Assembly (NCBI GenBank): GCA_027924645.1
Contig: BSBN01000140.1
Span: 8,810,501 to 8,874,500 of the forward strand
Length of the DNA: 64,000 nt
DNA from: Cunninghamia lanceolata
Lineage: Eukaryota > Streptophyta > Pinopsida > Cupressales > Cupressaceae
Reading direction: 5' to 3'
The position numbers were made by a program, and so were the translations under genes. The notes under the pieces are model-generated. The model did not search any database. It was given only the letters and a program-made list of their open reading frames with translations, and had not been told where the DNA came from. This document shows positions 37,480 to 48,910 of the stretch, in pieces (position 1 is the first letter of the stretch; each line of letters begins with the position of its first letter).

Positions 37480-38722
37480 TGTAACGTCAGAAAATGTCCC
37501 CTTGGGGGCTTTTCCCTTGTAAGGTTTAGCTCCCAAGTCTTTAGAGTGCATTTAGGATATTTTAGTTCATATTTTAGCATCCCGATGGAATGATACCTAG
37601 GTTCCATGACAAATAGGACCTTGGTGGACCCCTTGATCTATACCCTACCCAAAATAGGGGGGACTTGGGTGCCTGCACCCTAGTCCTGCCCTATTTTGGG
37701 GCAGCCCAAATTTCTAGGTGTCAGTTTATGATCGTTAGGAGATTATTTTGGCGACACAGTAAAGTTTGATTTTTAATATCTTGGCAGAAATGCTTGTAGG
37801 TGCATATATAAGCTTGTGTAGGCATTCATTTGTAAACTAGATGATTACTAGCAAGCTATTATGTTCTCAAGGTGATTCGAGGCTTTCTATTATGTTGCAA
37901 GAGCAAACTTGTATGTTTTGTGTGTTGATATTTGTAGATTTGAGCTTCAATCTCCTCATGACATGAAGAGCATCTTCCTCCATGAGAGCTTCACTACAAG
38001 GTGACATATCATTGTGTTTTATCATTGATTCCTTTGGTTTTTGGCCTCTACCTCACAAGGGCATGCCCTCTTTATCTGACAATGGTGTTCGGAGACTTAA
38101 GTGTCCTCCGAGGTTTGACTAAGGCAAACCTCTAAACACCACAACCCCTAAACCAAGTCTTGTGATTGCAGGTTACAAGTGTCGCATCTAAAAAAAGTGG
38201 AGTTGCAGGGAGTCTTGGCAGACATCAGGGATTCAAGATCTGAAGAAAAGTCAGACAAAGGAGCAATTCCAGGACATGGGCGCTTGTTCCAGTGTCCTCT
38301 GCAGATAGATCTCAGGAAACAGAAGTTACATGGCTGATTAGTGTCAGAAGGAGATCTAGAGTCCCCAAAAAAGAAGGTACCTTGGACTTGGGCACTCGCT
38401 TTAGTGTCCCTGACTGTTCTACCTCAAAACCCTGAAAATAGGTATTCTGTGATTTGTTATTTTACTCCTGTTTGCAAGAGCTTTTTTCGTTATTTGTCAA
38501 TTTGCTATCGTATTTGCATAATTAGGGATTTAATGGTTAATTGGACATAAGAGAAGAAAAATTTGATAACTAATTCCCTAATCCAAGTTTCCCTTCATTT
38601 ACAAGTGACCTAGGGTATGATAGTGCTCGCCACTCGACCCTAGCTCCTTCAATGTTTTGTGGAAAGGAGGGTTTTAACATCTAAAGAACAAAATATTAAC
38701 AGAATCCAATTTTACCTAAACA
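37480..38722 (+). repeat. 5' LTR of element B
   Basis: Near-identical to 43,608-44,851. It has TATATAAG near 37,803. No good primer-binding site follows: the next bases (TTTTGTTGAACCCGTG) do not begin with TGG, so the site has changed or uses an unusual primer. Confidence 0.88.
37803..37810 (+). promoter_or_regulatory. TATA box in the LTR of element B
   Basis: GCATATATAAGC sits about one quarter into the LTR. The same word occurs in the 3' LTR near 43,930 and in the probable LTR of element A near 29,005, so it is conserved across the family. Confidence 0.6.
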
Positions 38723-39389
38723 TTTTGTTGAACCCGTGTTATTGGACTTAAATTGCAACTTGTTGATTGTTTGTCTTCAAATTTGGATTGATTTCATTCA
38801 TTCATTTGGTCATTTATTTTATTGCATTGAGAAAAATTAAAAAAATTGAAAAATTGGAAAAATACAAAATAATTGCATTGTTTGGCTTACTAAATTGCAT
38901 CAATTCTTTCTAAATTTTTCTAATTCATGATTTTTTCATCAGATCTGATGTAAAGTATAGAAAAATATAAAAAATTAGAAATTTACCTTGCATTTTCATC
39001 ATTTAATTGCTAGGGTTTTGTGGAAATTTTGACAATTTTATATAACCTAGTAATTCCAAAATCTAGGGTTTGTAGGCAAAATCTTTTATCAGATTTTTCT
39101 ACTAATTTTAGAGGCTCATTAAGATTTGAATTTGTTTGTACTCTTGCATTTTAGTGTGAATTTGTATTTAGATTTAAAATATTTGCATTTTTACATAGAA
39201 ATTTTCAACAAAAACTAGCAATTTTGATGCATTTTCATTAAATTTGCATGGGCATTTTGCATGTTAAGGCTTGAAAATCATTTTCAAATCTAAGATTAAG
39301 TCAATTTAATCATAAATTAGACTTCAAAGTGTTCACATAGAATTTTGTCCCAAGATTTCAAACCTAGGGCTTCAAAAATGATAATTTTT

Positions 39390-40100
39390 GCTAAATTTGG
39401 CCTTATCAGCTCTCCAAACTTGCACCGTAGGTGTGTTGTGAAAGATATTTTAGAATTATTTTTATGTTATCAAGGTAATAATTTTCTACCCCTCATAAAA
39501 ATATTCACAACACCCTTTTAACAGGCTCTTGTAGTGAAAATTTAGTGGAAAACTACACATTTTGGCTATTTTTGCCCTAGGGTTTGGCCTAGTTTGCACT
39601 CCAAGTGTGTTGTGATCAATTTTATGGATTGTTGTGACTGATATTATTAATATTATTTATTTTACCTCCTAAAATTCATTACAACACCCCTTTTTCTAGG
39701 TCTTGGAGTTGAAAAACCGTAAAAAAATGCATATTTTGCTATATTTTCACTAGGGTTTTACCTTAAGTGGCACTACAATCATGTTGTGTTGGGTATTTTG
39801 CATCAAGTGGATGTTATTGCTGATATTATTTGTTTTCCATCATTATTTTCCTCACAACACCCTTTGTTATGCTCTTTTCCATTGAATTTTCGTGAAAAAA
39901 GTGCTCATTTTGACATATTTTCACTATATTTTGACTTGGCATTATCTTGGATTTGCATCAAGAGTGTGTTGAGAGTGATTAGATTGCTATTTTGGACTTA
40001 TATCATATATATAACTTGCTTCCCTTGACTGAAATCCTTACAGCATCTCTTTGTTTCATTCATTTGCATTGGAAAAAGTATCGAAAAACCAACCATTTAG
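39390..40100 (+). repeat. Four tandem repeats of about 178 bp in the leader of element B
   Basis: Markers GTGTGTTGTG at 39,431, 39,605, about 39,780 (TGTTGTGTTG) and 39,964 (GTGTGTTGAG) are spaced by 172-185 bp. Each is followed 70-80 bp later by a complementary CACAACACCC (39,506, 39,681, 39,853; decayed near 40,040). Every unit could thus form a hairpin. They lie between the 5' LTR and the protein start at 40,180. Confidence 0.75.
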
Positions 40101-40179
40101 GTCACTTTTTGCATATAGTCTTGCATTTGACTTTTGCATAAAGTTGGAAAAGCTTTTCAAAATCTGATCTTACATTGGA

Positions 40180-41955
40180 ATGGCACCTTCATGTCATTTC
40201 TCAATGATATCTTTGCATGCATTTATCAAAGATCTTGATTTTGACCAATTTTTAATCCTCGTGGGTGAACATCCTTTGATATTAGAATATTTAACCAAAT
40301 TCAACTCTAGGAACACTCTTGAGAAAGATGAGAGTGAAAAGACTTTTTCCGAAATAGAGTATGATGATGATGATGTACCTTCCTCTCATACCATTGCTCT
40401 CCCTGGCCAAGATGTAGCATTAGTGGATGAGAAAAGGTCTCTCACATTAAATACTTTAGGGATGGATGTTGGGTGCAATCAAGTAGGAAACAATGTTAAT
40501 TCTATACTTATCAATAGTCTTGGTAGCACTATTCCTAAGATGGTTGTGCGGGGGGCACCTAATGCATTTTATTGCTTAAAGCTGGTGATTATGGTTCAAG
40601 GTGTCCAAAATGTGTTACAACAACCACATCATAATGTGATTGCTCACATATACAACACTCGTAATAACAAGCAAAGTAACCAAGCACCGCATGTGCCTAT
40701 CTCTCTTCCATGTTCTCAACCTATGCTCCCTCAATCACCTCATCTTACTCATAAAAGTGGTCCAGAGTATGATCTTGTCAAACAGCTTCGCGCTACTCCG
40801 GCTAAGATCTCTCTTAGGGATTTAATACAAACATCACCTACATACCATGGAATGCTCCAAGAAGCTTTACATAAGGTGATTGTCCCACCAACTGCTAAGC
40901 CTAATGATGTAGCAGTCGTATTGGATAGTATGCATGTGACAACAACAGATATTCTTTTTCAACCACATGAATTACCATCAGTCAAAGTTCAAAATCAATA
41001 TGATCCTCTTGTAATCTTTGTTACAATAAAAAAAACATTGGTTAAGAGAGTTATGATTGATAATGGATCAGCTCTTAATGTTTGTAGCATTGACTTATTA
41101 CATAAGATTAAAGTTGATATATCTACCATCAAGCCAGAATCATTAAGTATTTGTGGTTTTGACAATGTTGGATGACAATCCATGGGCACTATAACTTTAC
41201 CTATACAAGTGGGACCTGTGATTATGCATACCCTGGTTCATGTCATGCCTTGTTCTTTATCTTACAACATGATTCTTGGTAGACCTTGGATTCATGCATT
41301 GGGGGCAGTCCCTTCCACCCTGCATCGTTGTATCAAATTTATATTCAAAGGAAAACTTCATACTATTCATACTGATCCTGAACCAAATACCTGTTTACAT
41401 ATTGAAAAGCAAAAACTAGTTTACAACCATATGAGCTTAAACAATTTGCGAGGTGATCCACCAATGACTAATGTTGTGCAAGACTCTCAACCATCGAATG
41501 CACTTGTTGGTGATGATTGGGGTTCATTAAATTTTAATCCTTGTGATATAGGGGAATATAAACTTAATAACCTCAACACACCAAGAGTAGCATCAATCTC
41601 ATCTAAGCAATCTTTTGAAGCATCTAAGAACAACAAAGTCTCCTTGGTTGAAAATAAAGACAATACTCTAACTTATACTACAAATTATGATACCTACGAG
41701 ACTTCACCTTCTTCTAAGGAACTGGATTCTCTATATGGTCATGGATTTCAAATTTTATACAAACATAACGACTATTTGGGTAAGGGATGTGGTGTAAATC
41801 AACAAGGAATTCGAGTACCTATAGAATCTGCTTCAACACATTACTCAAGTGGCATCAGATATAATCCTTTTAAAGAAAAGAAAGATTCTCGTCATCCTAA
41901 ACTTAATGTTAGTTCAACAAGATCAAAACAACATGACAGATATGTTTGTTCTTAA
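40180..41955 (+). pseudogene. Retropepsin plus G-patch protein, one stop codon
   Basis: One frame of 591 codons runs from the ATG at 40180 to a stop at 41,955 and is broken only by a TGA at 41,173. The N-terminal half is acidic and Pro/His-rich with no Gag core that I recognise. A retropepsin-like aspartic protease follows: active-site MIDNGSALNVCS (about 41,055-41,090) and the flap/C-terminal signature YNMILGRPWIHALGAVPS (about 41,262-41,315). Near 41,730-41,825 is a G-patch-like segment (YGHGFQIL, then LGKGCGVNQQGIRVPI). Protease plus G-patch is known in plant gypsy polyproteins and in some retroviruses, where G-patch binds nucleic acid. The broken codon fits a CGA arginine changed to TGA by CpG deamination. 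A consensus splice donor (CAG/GTAAGT) follows near 41,971. Confidence 0.8.
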
Positions 41956-43592
41956 CGATGATGCTAACAGGTAAGTATCTATAAACTTTTATTTCTATCG
42001 TAATGTGTTGTTTAGGCCTCCTAGAATGACCTCGGATTCTCCCATAATGTTCAGCATACTAGGAGACCGCCTCTGTTGTGACCTTCTTCTATTTGTATCA
42101 GCATTCTTCTATATTGCCTCTCTCTTTGATTTCATCATTGTGTGTTGTCTTACAGACACAGCGTCGTGGTTGGTGACCTGGGGGCACCCTCCTATGTGAC
42201 TATCCCTAAGACACTCGTTTCTCCTCTCTTATTTATTGTTTCCCTTCCTCTAGTGTTTCCATCTAGCGGGTGGATGGGGTTGTATATTTTATCCAATGCT
42301 TGGCTAGTGGAAGCACTCGTGCTTTCCGCGTAGTGAATTTGATGATGTTTCTATCACATTTACAAACCTTAACAATACTGCTACTCCATGCACCTTTGTT
42401 TGCCTTTGAATCTGGCCTTGGCAGTACTCAATTCAGAGAGGTTCGTGATATAGCCCCTAGTTATCCTCAAACTCTGAATTTGTTGTATAACCTTGGCTCT
42501 TTGTGTGGTTAATCATATGCATTGATCTTGTTGTTTATCATGATGTTGTAGACACTAACATGTTTCTTGCAGGGATGTGTTTGTGGGAATATTTGGCAAT
42601 CGTAAAGTACATCTCACCTCTGGAGGGCATGGGCTTTGTGAAAGTCGGTGTTCCCTTGTGTGTTTTCTTCCTACCTTAACATGCTTGATATCAACCACCT
42701 TAAGGTGGGGGCATATATAAGGTAAGCTATTTGTTATAGATGTTAGCAATATGCTTGTCCTCAGGTGCAAACTAGTGCGATGAGTACTTCCTGCATCCTA
42801 AGTTTGTTTGCAATCAATCAAACTATCTATTGCATATACCTCCTTTTCACCGTAAGGCATCTCTGTCATGTGGGTAGGGTTGTATACTTTTGAGCTCATA
42901 CCTCCTTTTCACTGTAAGGCATCTCCATGATGTGGGTGGAGTGGTATGCCATTCTTTCTTTTCACTGTAAGGCGTCTCCATGATGCAAGTGGGGTTGCAT
43001 TTTAAAAAGTCCTCTGCGAAGGCAGGAAGTGGTTCTGTGACTAACTCAACCCTTAAGCGTGTTTTCAGCGATTGTTGTAGTGAAGCCCAATTGTCGGTGT
43101 GTGCTTGAGATAGTGTTGGACCTAGAAATAGGTACACTCCATCGCTTGTTTGCCATGTTTTCTCCATGTCTTCAAGTGTGTGTGTTTGGCGTGCTTGCTT
43201 TGTTTGGCATGTCTATTGCCCCATATGCATCTTTCATTTTGGGAAGTTTTGTGTGTCTTGCGTGTGTGTTACCCCATATATACAAAGACCTGCGTGATGA
43301 GTGCATCATGTATTTTGGGAGGTTTGTTTACTTTCCAGTACTTGCATTTGCATTTCATATAAATGAGAAAAAGAAAAGAAAACATATCATTTCTATCTTC
43401 CACACATTAATGTGTCTTCTATGCATTGAGTGTCTACTATGTGTTCAGTGTGTCTGTAACTATCTTCTCCGTGTTTCGCATGCATGTTACTATATTTTAT
43501 AAGGTTGGTGTGTCTTCTTCGTGATTGGTGTCTTTGCTATGTTTGTGACCTTACTTTAATGCATGTATGGGCATCGTGTTCATAAATACATT
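41956..43592 (+). other. 3' interior of element B, no coding sequence
   Basis: No pol sequence. Three tandem units of about 55-62 bp (TTTTCACTGTAAGGCATCTCCATGATG) lie at 42,839-43,010. A TG-rich region at 43,060-43,560 gives open frames in several phases that look like composition effects. Confidence 0.6.
42839..43010 (+). repeat. Tandem repeat, three units
   Basis: Units begin near 42,839, 42,901 and 42,953 with CCTCCTTTTCAC(C/T)GTAAGGCATCTC, decaying to the right. Confidence 0.75.
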
Positions 43593-43607
43593 AAAGTGGG
43601 GGCTAAA
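43593..43607 (+). other. Polypurine tract of element B
   Basis: AAAGTGGGGGCTAAA abuts the 3' LTR. This sequence primes plus-strand DNA synthesis, and AAAGTGGGGGC is a common form in plant gypsy elements. Confidence 0.88.
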
Positions 43608-44851
43608 TGTAACATCAAAAAATGTCCCCTTGGGGGCTTTTCCCTCATAAGGTTTAGCTCTCAAGTCTTTAGAGTGCATTTAGGACATTTTAGTTCATAT
43701 TTTAGCATCCCAATGGAATGAGACCTAGGTTCCATGACAAATAGGACCTAGGTGGACCTCTTGAGTTGTACCCTACCCAAAATAGGGGGGACTTGGACAC
43801 CTGCACCCTAGTCCTATCCTATTTTGGGGCAGCCCTAATTTCTGGGTGTCAGTTTATGACCGTTAGGAGGTTATTTTGCCGACACGGTAAAGTTTATTTT
43901 TAATATCTTGGCGGGAATGCTTGTAGGTGCATATATAAGCATGTGTAGGCATTCATTTGTAAACTAGATGATTACTAGCAAGCTAATGTGTTCTCAAGGT
44001 GATTCAAGACTTACTATTGTGTTGCAAGAGCAGACTTGTATGTTTTGTGTGTTGATATTTGTAGATTTGAACTTCAATCTCCTAATGGCATGAAGAGCAT
44101 CTTTCTCCATGAGAGATTCACTACAAAGTTACATATCATTGTGTTTTTATCATTGATTCCTTTGGTTTTTGGCCTCTGCCTCACAAGGGCGCACCCTCTT
44201 TATTTGACAACAGTGTTCAGAGACTTAAGTGTCCTCTAGAGTTTGACTGAGACAAACCTCTAAACACCACAACCCCCAAACCAAGTCTTGTGATTGCAAG
44301 TTACAAGTGTCGCATCTGGAAAAAGTGGAGTTGTAGGGAGGCTTGGTAGACATCAGGGATTCAGGATCTGAAGAAAAGTCAGACAAAGGAGCACTTTCAG
44401 GACCTGGGTGCTCACTCCAGTGTCCTCCATAGACAAATCTCAGGAAACAGAAGTTATAGGGCTGATCAGTGTCAGAAGGAGATCCAGATTCCCTGAAAAA
44501 GTAAGTACCTTAGACTTGGGCACCCGCTCCAGTGTCCTTGACTGTTCTGCCTCGAAACCTTGAAAATAGGTATTCTATGATTTGTTATTTTACTTCCGTC
44601 TGCAAGAGCTTTTTCCATTATTCGTCAATGTGCTATCATATTTGCATAATTATGGTTTTAATGGTTAATTGGACATACGAAAAGGGAAATTTGATAATTA
44701 ATTCCCTAATCCAAGTTTCCCTTCATTTGTAAGTGACCTAGGGTATGATAGTTCTCGCCACTCGACCCTAGCTCCTTCAATGTTTAGTGGAAAGGAGGGT
44801 TTTAACATCTAAAGAACAAAAGATTAACAAAATCCAATTTTACCCTAAACA
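43608..44851 (+). repeat. 3' LTR of element B
   Basis: 1,244 bp, TGTAACATC to CCCTAAACA, matching 37,480-38,722 apart from scattered substitutions and a few 1-bp gaps. Followed by the target duplication ATTAG. Confidence 0.88.
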
Positions 44852-44856
44852 ATTAG

Positions 44857-46190
44857 TAAATGATAAAAATGCATCTACCATCAAGATTATCAAAATAACA
44901 GAAACATGAAAACTAATGGGGTGATAGATCAACCCCTAGTCAAGAAAATAAGGGACAACTACAATGGGAGAGACTATTATCCCACAAATGTTAATGTGAT
45001 AAATCATCCTCGAAACAATGCATATTATCTAAGGAACAATTACCAATCATGGAATGAAATGGAAATGGAAATGACGGTAGATATAAATGGCCCCCCTTTG
45101 AATACAATTAGTTTTGTTCCTTCCATAGGACTAGGGGGCATAGCACAAAGTTATGTAGAGAGTACAATAAATTCATAGCAAGGTTACTTGAAGATCAACA
45201 ATGCCTATTCATAGAAATGCTCTTGAATCCACAAGAAGTCACACCAAACAACAATAAAGTTTCAAAACAAACACAAGTGCCCATAGTTCTGCAAAATGCA
45301 GACATGTGAATCTACCAATATTCATTTCCCGCACACAGAAATATGGAGACAAACGACCAAAACAACCCAGCTAAGGCCATTGACATGAACATCCCTGTGC
45401 AACTAGAACCTAAAGAAGAGACCAAGATGTTAGTCTTGGTTGAGATATTACATGAAGAAGAAGAAGAAGAGTTCGACAATGAGTAAAAAGTTCATGAAGG
45501 AATAGTTTCAACAGTAGAACCAATACCTGCACCAATCAGACCATATGAGTTAATTGAAGATTTGAAGAAGACTTATGCACACATCTTGTTCATTGATCTT
45601 TTCAAGAACTCTCATTCACATTGCTTGGTGCTTTTAAAAGCAATAGGGTTGAAATACCTGGACCAAATCACACCTCCACCCAGCAAGCAAATCAACTAGG
45701 TTGACTTCAACCCACATCCACCCAACATTGAATTGAAGGATCTAGGATTCTTCTTCAATCTAAAGAAAATGTCTTCTGAGGAAGAGTTGACTAAGAAAGG
45801 AGATCATGTGTTTTATTTACATGTGTGGATTTACGACACATGCATTAAGTGAACTTTGATTGACGATGGGGCTACAGTGCATATAGTCCCATTTTCCTTT
45901 TTGGAAAGGATGGGTTATGGTCACACCAACACCATAGCATCTCAAGATATCTTAAGAGGATATGATAATTTAAAGGCAACCACCATAGGAAAAATCATGT
46001 TGCTAGTGTATTTAGGGCCAAAGATGATTCCAATGACATTGTATGTCATTGATGAGGACATAGGGTATAATATACTACTTGGAAGACCTTGGATACATAG
46101 GATGAAAGTTGTGCCATCCAACTTATAATTCTAAGAAGTCTGATTATTATACCTTGGAAAGGTTTATGTAGCAAAGGGAGATCCAAAAAC
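44857..46190 (+). pseudogene. Gag end and protease of element A
   Basis: This resumes element A after element B. Weak linker sequence is followed by YELIEDLKKTYAHI (about 45,545) and LFKNSHSHCLVLLKAIG (about 45,600), a pre-protease region seen in Tat/Athila-type polyproteins. A retropepsin then lies at 45,856-46,128: active site IDDGATVHIVP, where Asp replaces the usual Ser/Thr of DSG/DTG, and the signature YNILLGRPWIHRMKVVPS near 46,065. Multiple stops occur before 45,856. The frame is cut at 46,269 by element C. Confidence 0.78.
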
Positions 46191-46275
46191 TTTTAGTATG
46201 ATAAAGATAAACACAACTAATAAAAAGATTGGAATCCCTATCGATTATGAGTTGCCAACTGTTGAACATGTTGGG

Positions 46276-46301
46276 ACAGGAAAATTTAAAAATTTTCCTG
46301 T
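46276..46301. repeat. Perfect hairpin at the LTR tip
   Basis: ACAGGAAAATTT, a 2-bp loop, then AAATTTTCCTGT: 12-bp arms with no mismatch, seven bases from the LTR end. It is repeated exactly at 59,943-59,968. Confidence 0.88.
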
Positions 46302-47177
46302 ACTCTTACTCATCCATATCTTACCAAATCATAAAACATTTCACCCAAAATTAGAATTAAAATTGATATATCCTCTGACAAAACAATGTAAAGGGCTTAA
46401 ATGTCTTAATATCGGCAAGACTTTATATTATCTATACCGATCCACGAGAAACCAGTTGAAATGGCTATCAGCGTGAAAATAAAGATCGGAGAGAAGATTT
46501 AAAAACTCACCGATGGAGAAAATGATACCAATGACCTTTCGTCGGAGAGAAAGATACCAGTCATGCCGATTGGTATAACTAAAGACTATAAGAGAATACT
46601 TCGAAAACCCTCCCAACGGTATAGCTTATACCGATGGAGTATTTCGGCGAAACTCTCAACGAGCATCCCATGGAATCAAAGGAACTAATGGTCATCGACA
46701 GGAGATGAACATCGAAGCGCAAGATTAATAAGTCTCTGATACTCCAATGTCTTGGCGAATAACAAAAGGTACTTTCGGTATGAGTCATGCCAATATGTAT
46801 AACCATTGGCAAAAGCAAATGAATCAGAACAAGGTTTACAAGTCTAGCCGAAGCAATTCTCACGACCATGTCAATAACATATTATGAAGGTCTTTCTGAT
46901 CCAAGATATAAAAGGTTATTAGGGAGACAATGACGCTCAAGTAAACATAAATATGTTATCCCGATGACATAGATTACCTCGATAACAATGATAGTCACAT
47001 TCATTGACGAGACTCTCACCGATAGCCATATCGGTGACACTTGAGACATCGGGGAAGAATATTTATCACATAGCGATGAAAGAAGTCATGCCGATGGCAA
47101 CTATGCCCACTTTCACATTGAATAAGGTGTGGAAATTTCTTACCGATATGATTTCACAAATCAAACATAACGTCGAG

Positions 47178-48544
47178 TGGTGAGATGTCGTTGTACCTCA
47201 TCATTTAATCTATTTTCAGATGTAAAAAATCTAGGATTGTGTCCTCGGCTGTTTGCAACTAGGGATTCTACAGTTGCCAGTTTTCCTAGCTAATCTTAAC
47301 AGCTTTTACTAATTTGAAAAGATTAATCTGTCTACTTACTGAATGAATTTAAGGAATGCTGAAACAGAATTAAACAGGAAATTTACTCAAAGCAATTCTT
47401 TAAAAATAGTAACATGCATTTATCTATCAAAATCAGTAAATACTTTTTATATCAAAAAGATGAAGTAATAAAATAGTGGTACTAGCCTCCTACCTTGGTG
47501 GTGAGAGTGGGCCCTTGCTCCACACCCTTAGGGCTGAAGGCTACAGTAGAAAATCAGCATAAAAGAAGATCACAACTAGATCCAGTATAATTCATTCACT
47601 TTGCATTCATAAAAATATTGCTATCACAAAACTGAGATTACCCCTGAATTAGAATAATGCAATCATTGTATATATCTTATGTTATTCCTATCAGTATATA
47701 TCAAAAATGAGTGATGACATATCACTAATCTTATCTACCAGTTCCTCTATGAGATGACATCCATCTCTTTATTACACTAGTCTAACTATGGAAAATAATC
47801 ATGTAAATAAAAGAAGACTGAGTGGAACAGAAGTCCACTCAGAATTCTAAGTTTTAGTCTTAATACATTTGGGCAGCGAGGCCTTGAAAATATGGGTATT
47901 GAATCAGTTCTATCCGTGACTCATGCCAAAACTTTATAAAGATAAAAACTCTAGCAGTTTAACTAAAGATGACCCTTCACCACTTAGGTGATGATTTGAG
48001 TGAAAGGAGGGGTGTTAAGATCAATGTTGAGAGTGCCTGGTCAGCAGCTTATGCTAGAAATACGCCCTACTCTCAGGAGGCACCAGAGATATCTATCCCT
48101 GTCTGCAGCTCTAAAGATATGTATGTAGATCCGGAGATATCTCTGTAGCTCTGGAGATATCTCTCTAGCTCCAGAGATGTCTGTAGCTTCCTTTGTTCAG
48201 CTCCAGAGATGCTCTCTTCATTACTTCAAAACTTTAGGTGGCATGGTACTTTGGTATTGTCTCCGGAGATCATTGAAAACTATCTCCGGAGATGCACAAA
48301 ATTGTTGTTCCTAGCATCTACACCTGTTGATTCAAAAAGAGAAGTTTCTACATTTTTCCATCAATTCCATGCACATTAGTCACTCAATCAGAAATTATAA
48401 TCTTATGTAATCTATCTCAATTAATCATTAACTAGAATGATCTTGCTAGCTTATTTGGGTACATACATTAGGAAAGATGTACTTAGGAAGGAGAAAAAGT
48501 GAGGTAAAAAGATGTATTCCATGGGTGCAAATTGGCACTCATCA
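47178..48544. mobile_element. Solo LTR nested in the 5' LTR of element C
   Basis: 1,367 bp present here and absent from the 3' copy, which reads through at 60,841. The ends are TGGTGAG and CTCATCA, near-perfect inverted repeats with TG/CA termini. Flanks are TCGAG (47,173-47,177) and TTGAG (48,545-48,549), a 5-bp duplication with one CpG-to-TpG change. Insert plus duplication (1,372 bp) equals the offset between the two LTR copies on either side (13,667 against 12,295). It has no interior genes, as expected after LTR-LTR recombination. Its family and orientation are unknown. Confidence 0.85.
48079..48300. repeat. Cluster of CTCCGGAGAT-type words in the solo LTR
   Basis: About eight variants of TCCRGAGAT within 220 bp. 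The form ATCTCCGGAGAT is a perfect 12-bp palindrome (near 48,286). Confidence 0.7.
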
Positions 48545-48910
48545 TTGAGGAGACAATTGAAGGGTTACAGCGATTGATCTATGGACAAACGTTTGTGCCA
48601 TAAGGAGATATTAAAATTGCCTAGATATTATGAAAATTATGCCGATGAAAGGAGTTATGATGATGTGACATTTCACAATGATCAAGAAAATTGAATTGCT
48701 TGAACAATTAATTGCAGACGGCGAAGATATCCTCTGAGATACCATCCGAAATCATTACAATTAAATTCGACAGAATTGTTTGAGAAGAGCCTATAGGGGG
48801 AGAATTGAAGTGCAAAATAGGGGAATTCAATCAGGGCCGCCAATAACAGGTACATACATACAAACTTCTATGCTATAGCCTGTAATTTGATTTTTTTTGT
48901 CAAGGATTGT

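Larger units (their letters stand above)
37480..44851 (+). mobile_element. Element B: LTR element encoding only a retropepsin/G-patch protein
   Basis: LTRs of 1,243 and 1,244 bp (37,480-38,722 and 43,608-44,851) with TGTAAC...TAAACA ends. Flanks ATTAA (37,475-37,479) and ATTAG (44,852-44,856) form a target duplication with one mismatch. A clear polypurine tract lies at 43,593-43,607. The interior has a leader with four tandem repeats, one long protein frame (40,180-41,955), and about 1.6 kb without coding sequence. No reverse transcriptase, RNase H or integrase is present, so the element is non-autonomous. It is inserted in the gag of A. The LTRs look similar enough for fairly recent insertion. 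Confidence 0.88.
28690..46268 (+). mobile_element. Outer gypsy element A, interrupted three times
   Basis: Gag and protease pieces of a single plus-strand Ty3/gypsy element lie at 30,057-31,011, 37,038-37,479 and 44,857-46,190. They are separated by a minus-strand LTR element and by element B. Element C is inserted just after the protease part at 46,268, so A's reverse transcriptase, integrase and 3' LTR must lie beyond the window if they survive. Across the first insertion the gag frame joins without a shift once one CTCCT copy is discounted. The left boundary is a guess from LTR-like sequence. A is the oldest layer and its frame carries many stops. Confidence 0.75.

Noticed and set aside
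43059..43502. Cys/Phe/Leu-rich plus frame of 147 codons
   Set aside because: Overlapping frames in other phases have similar composition; this is TG-rich repeat DNA in the 3' part of element B.
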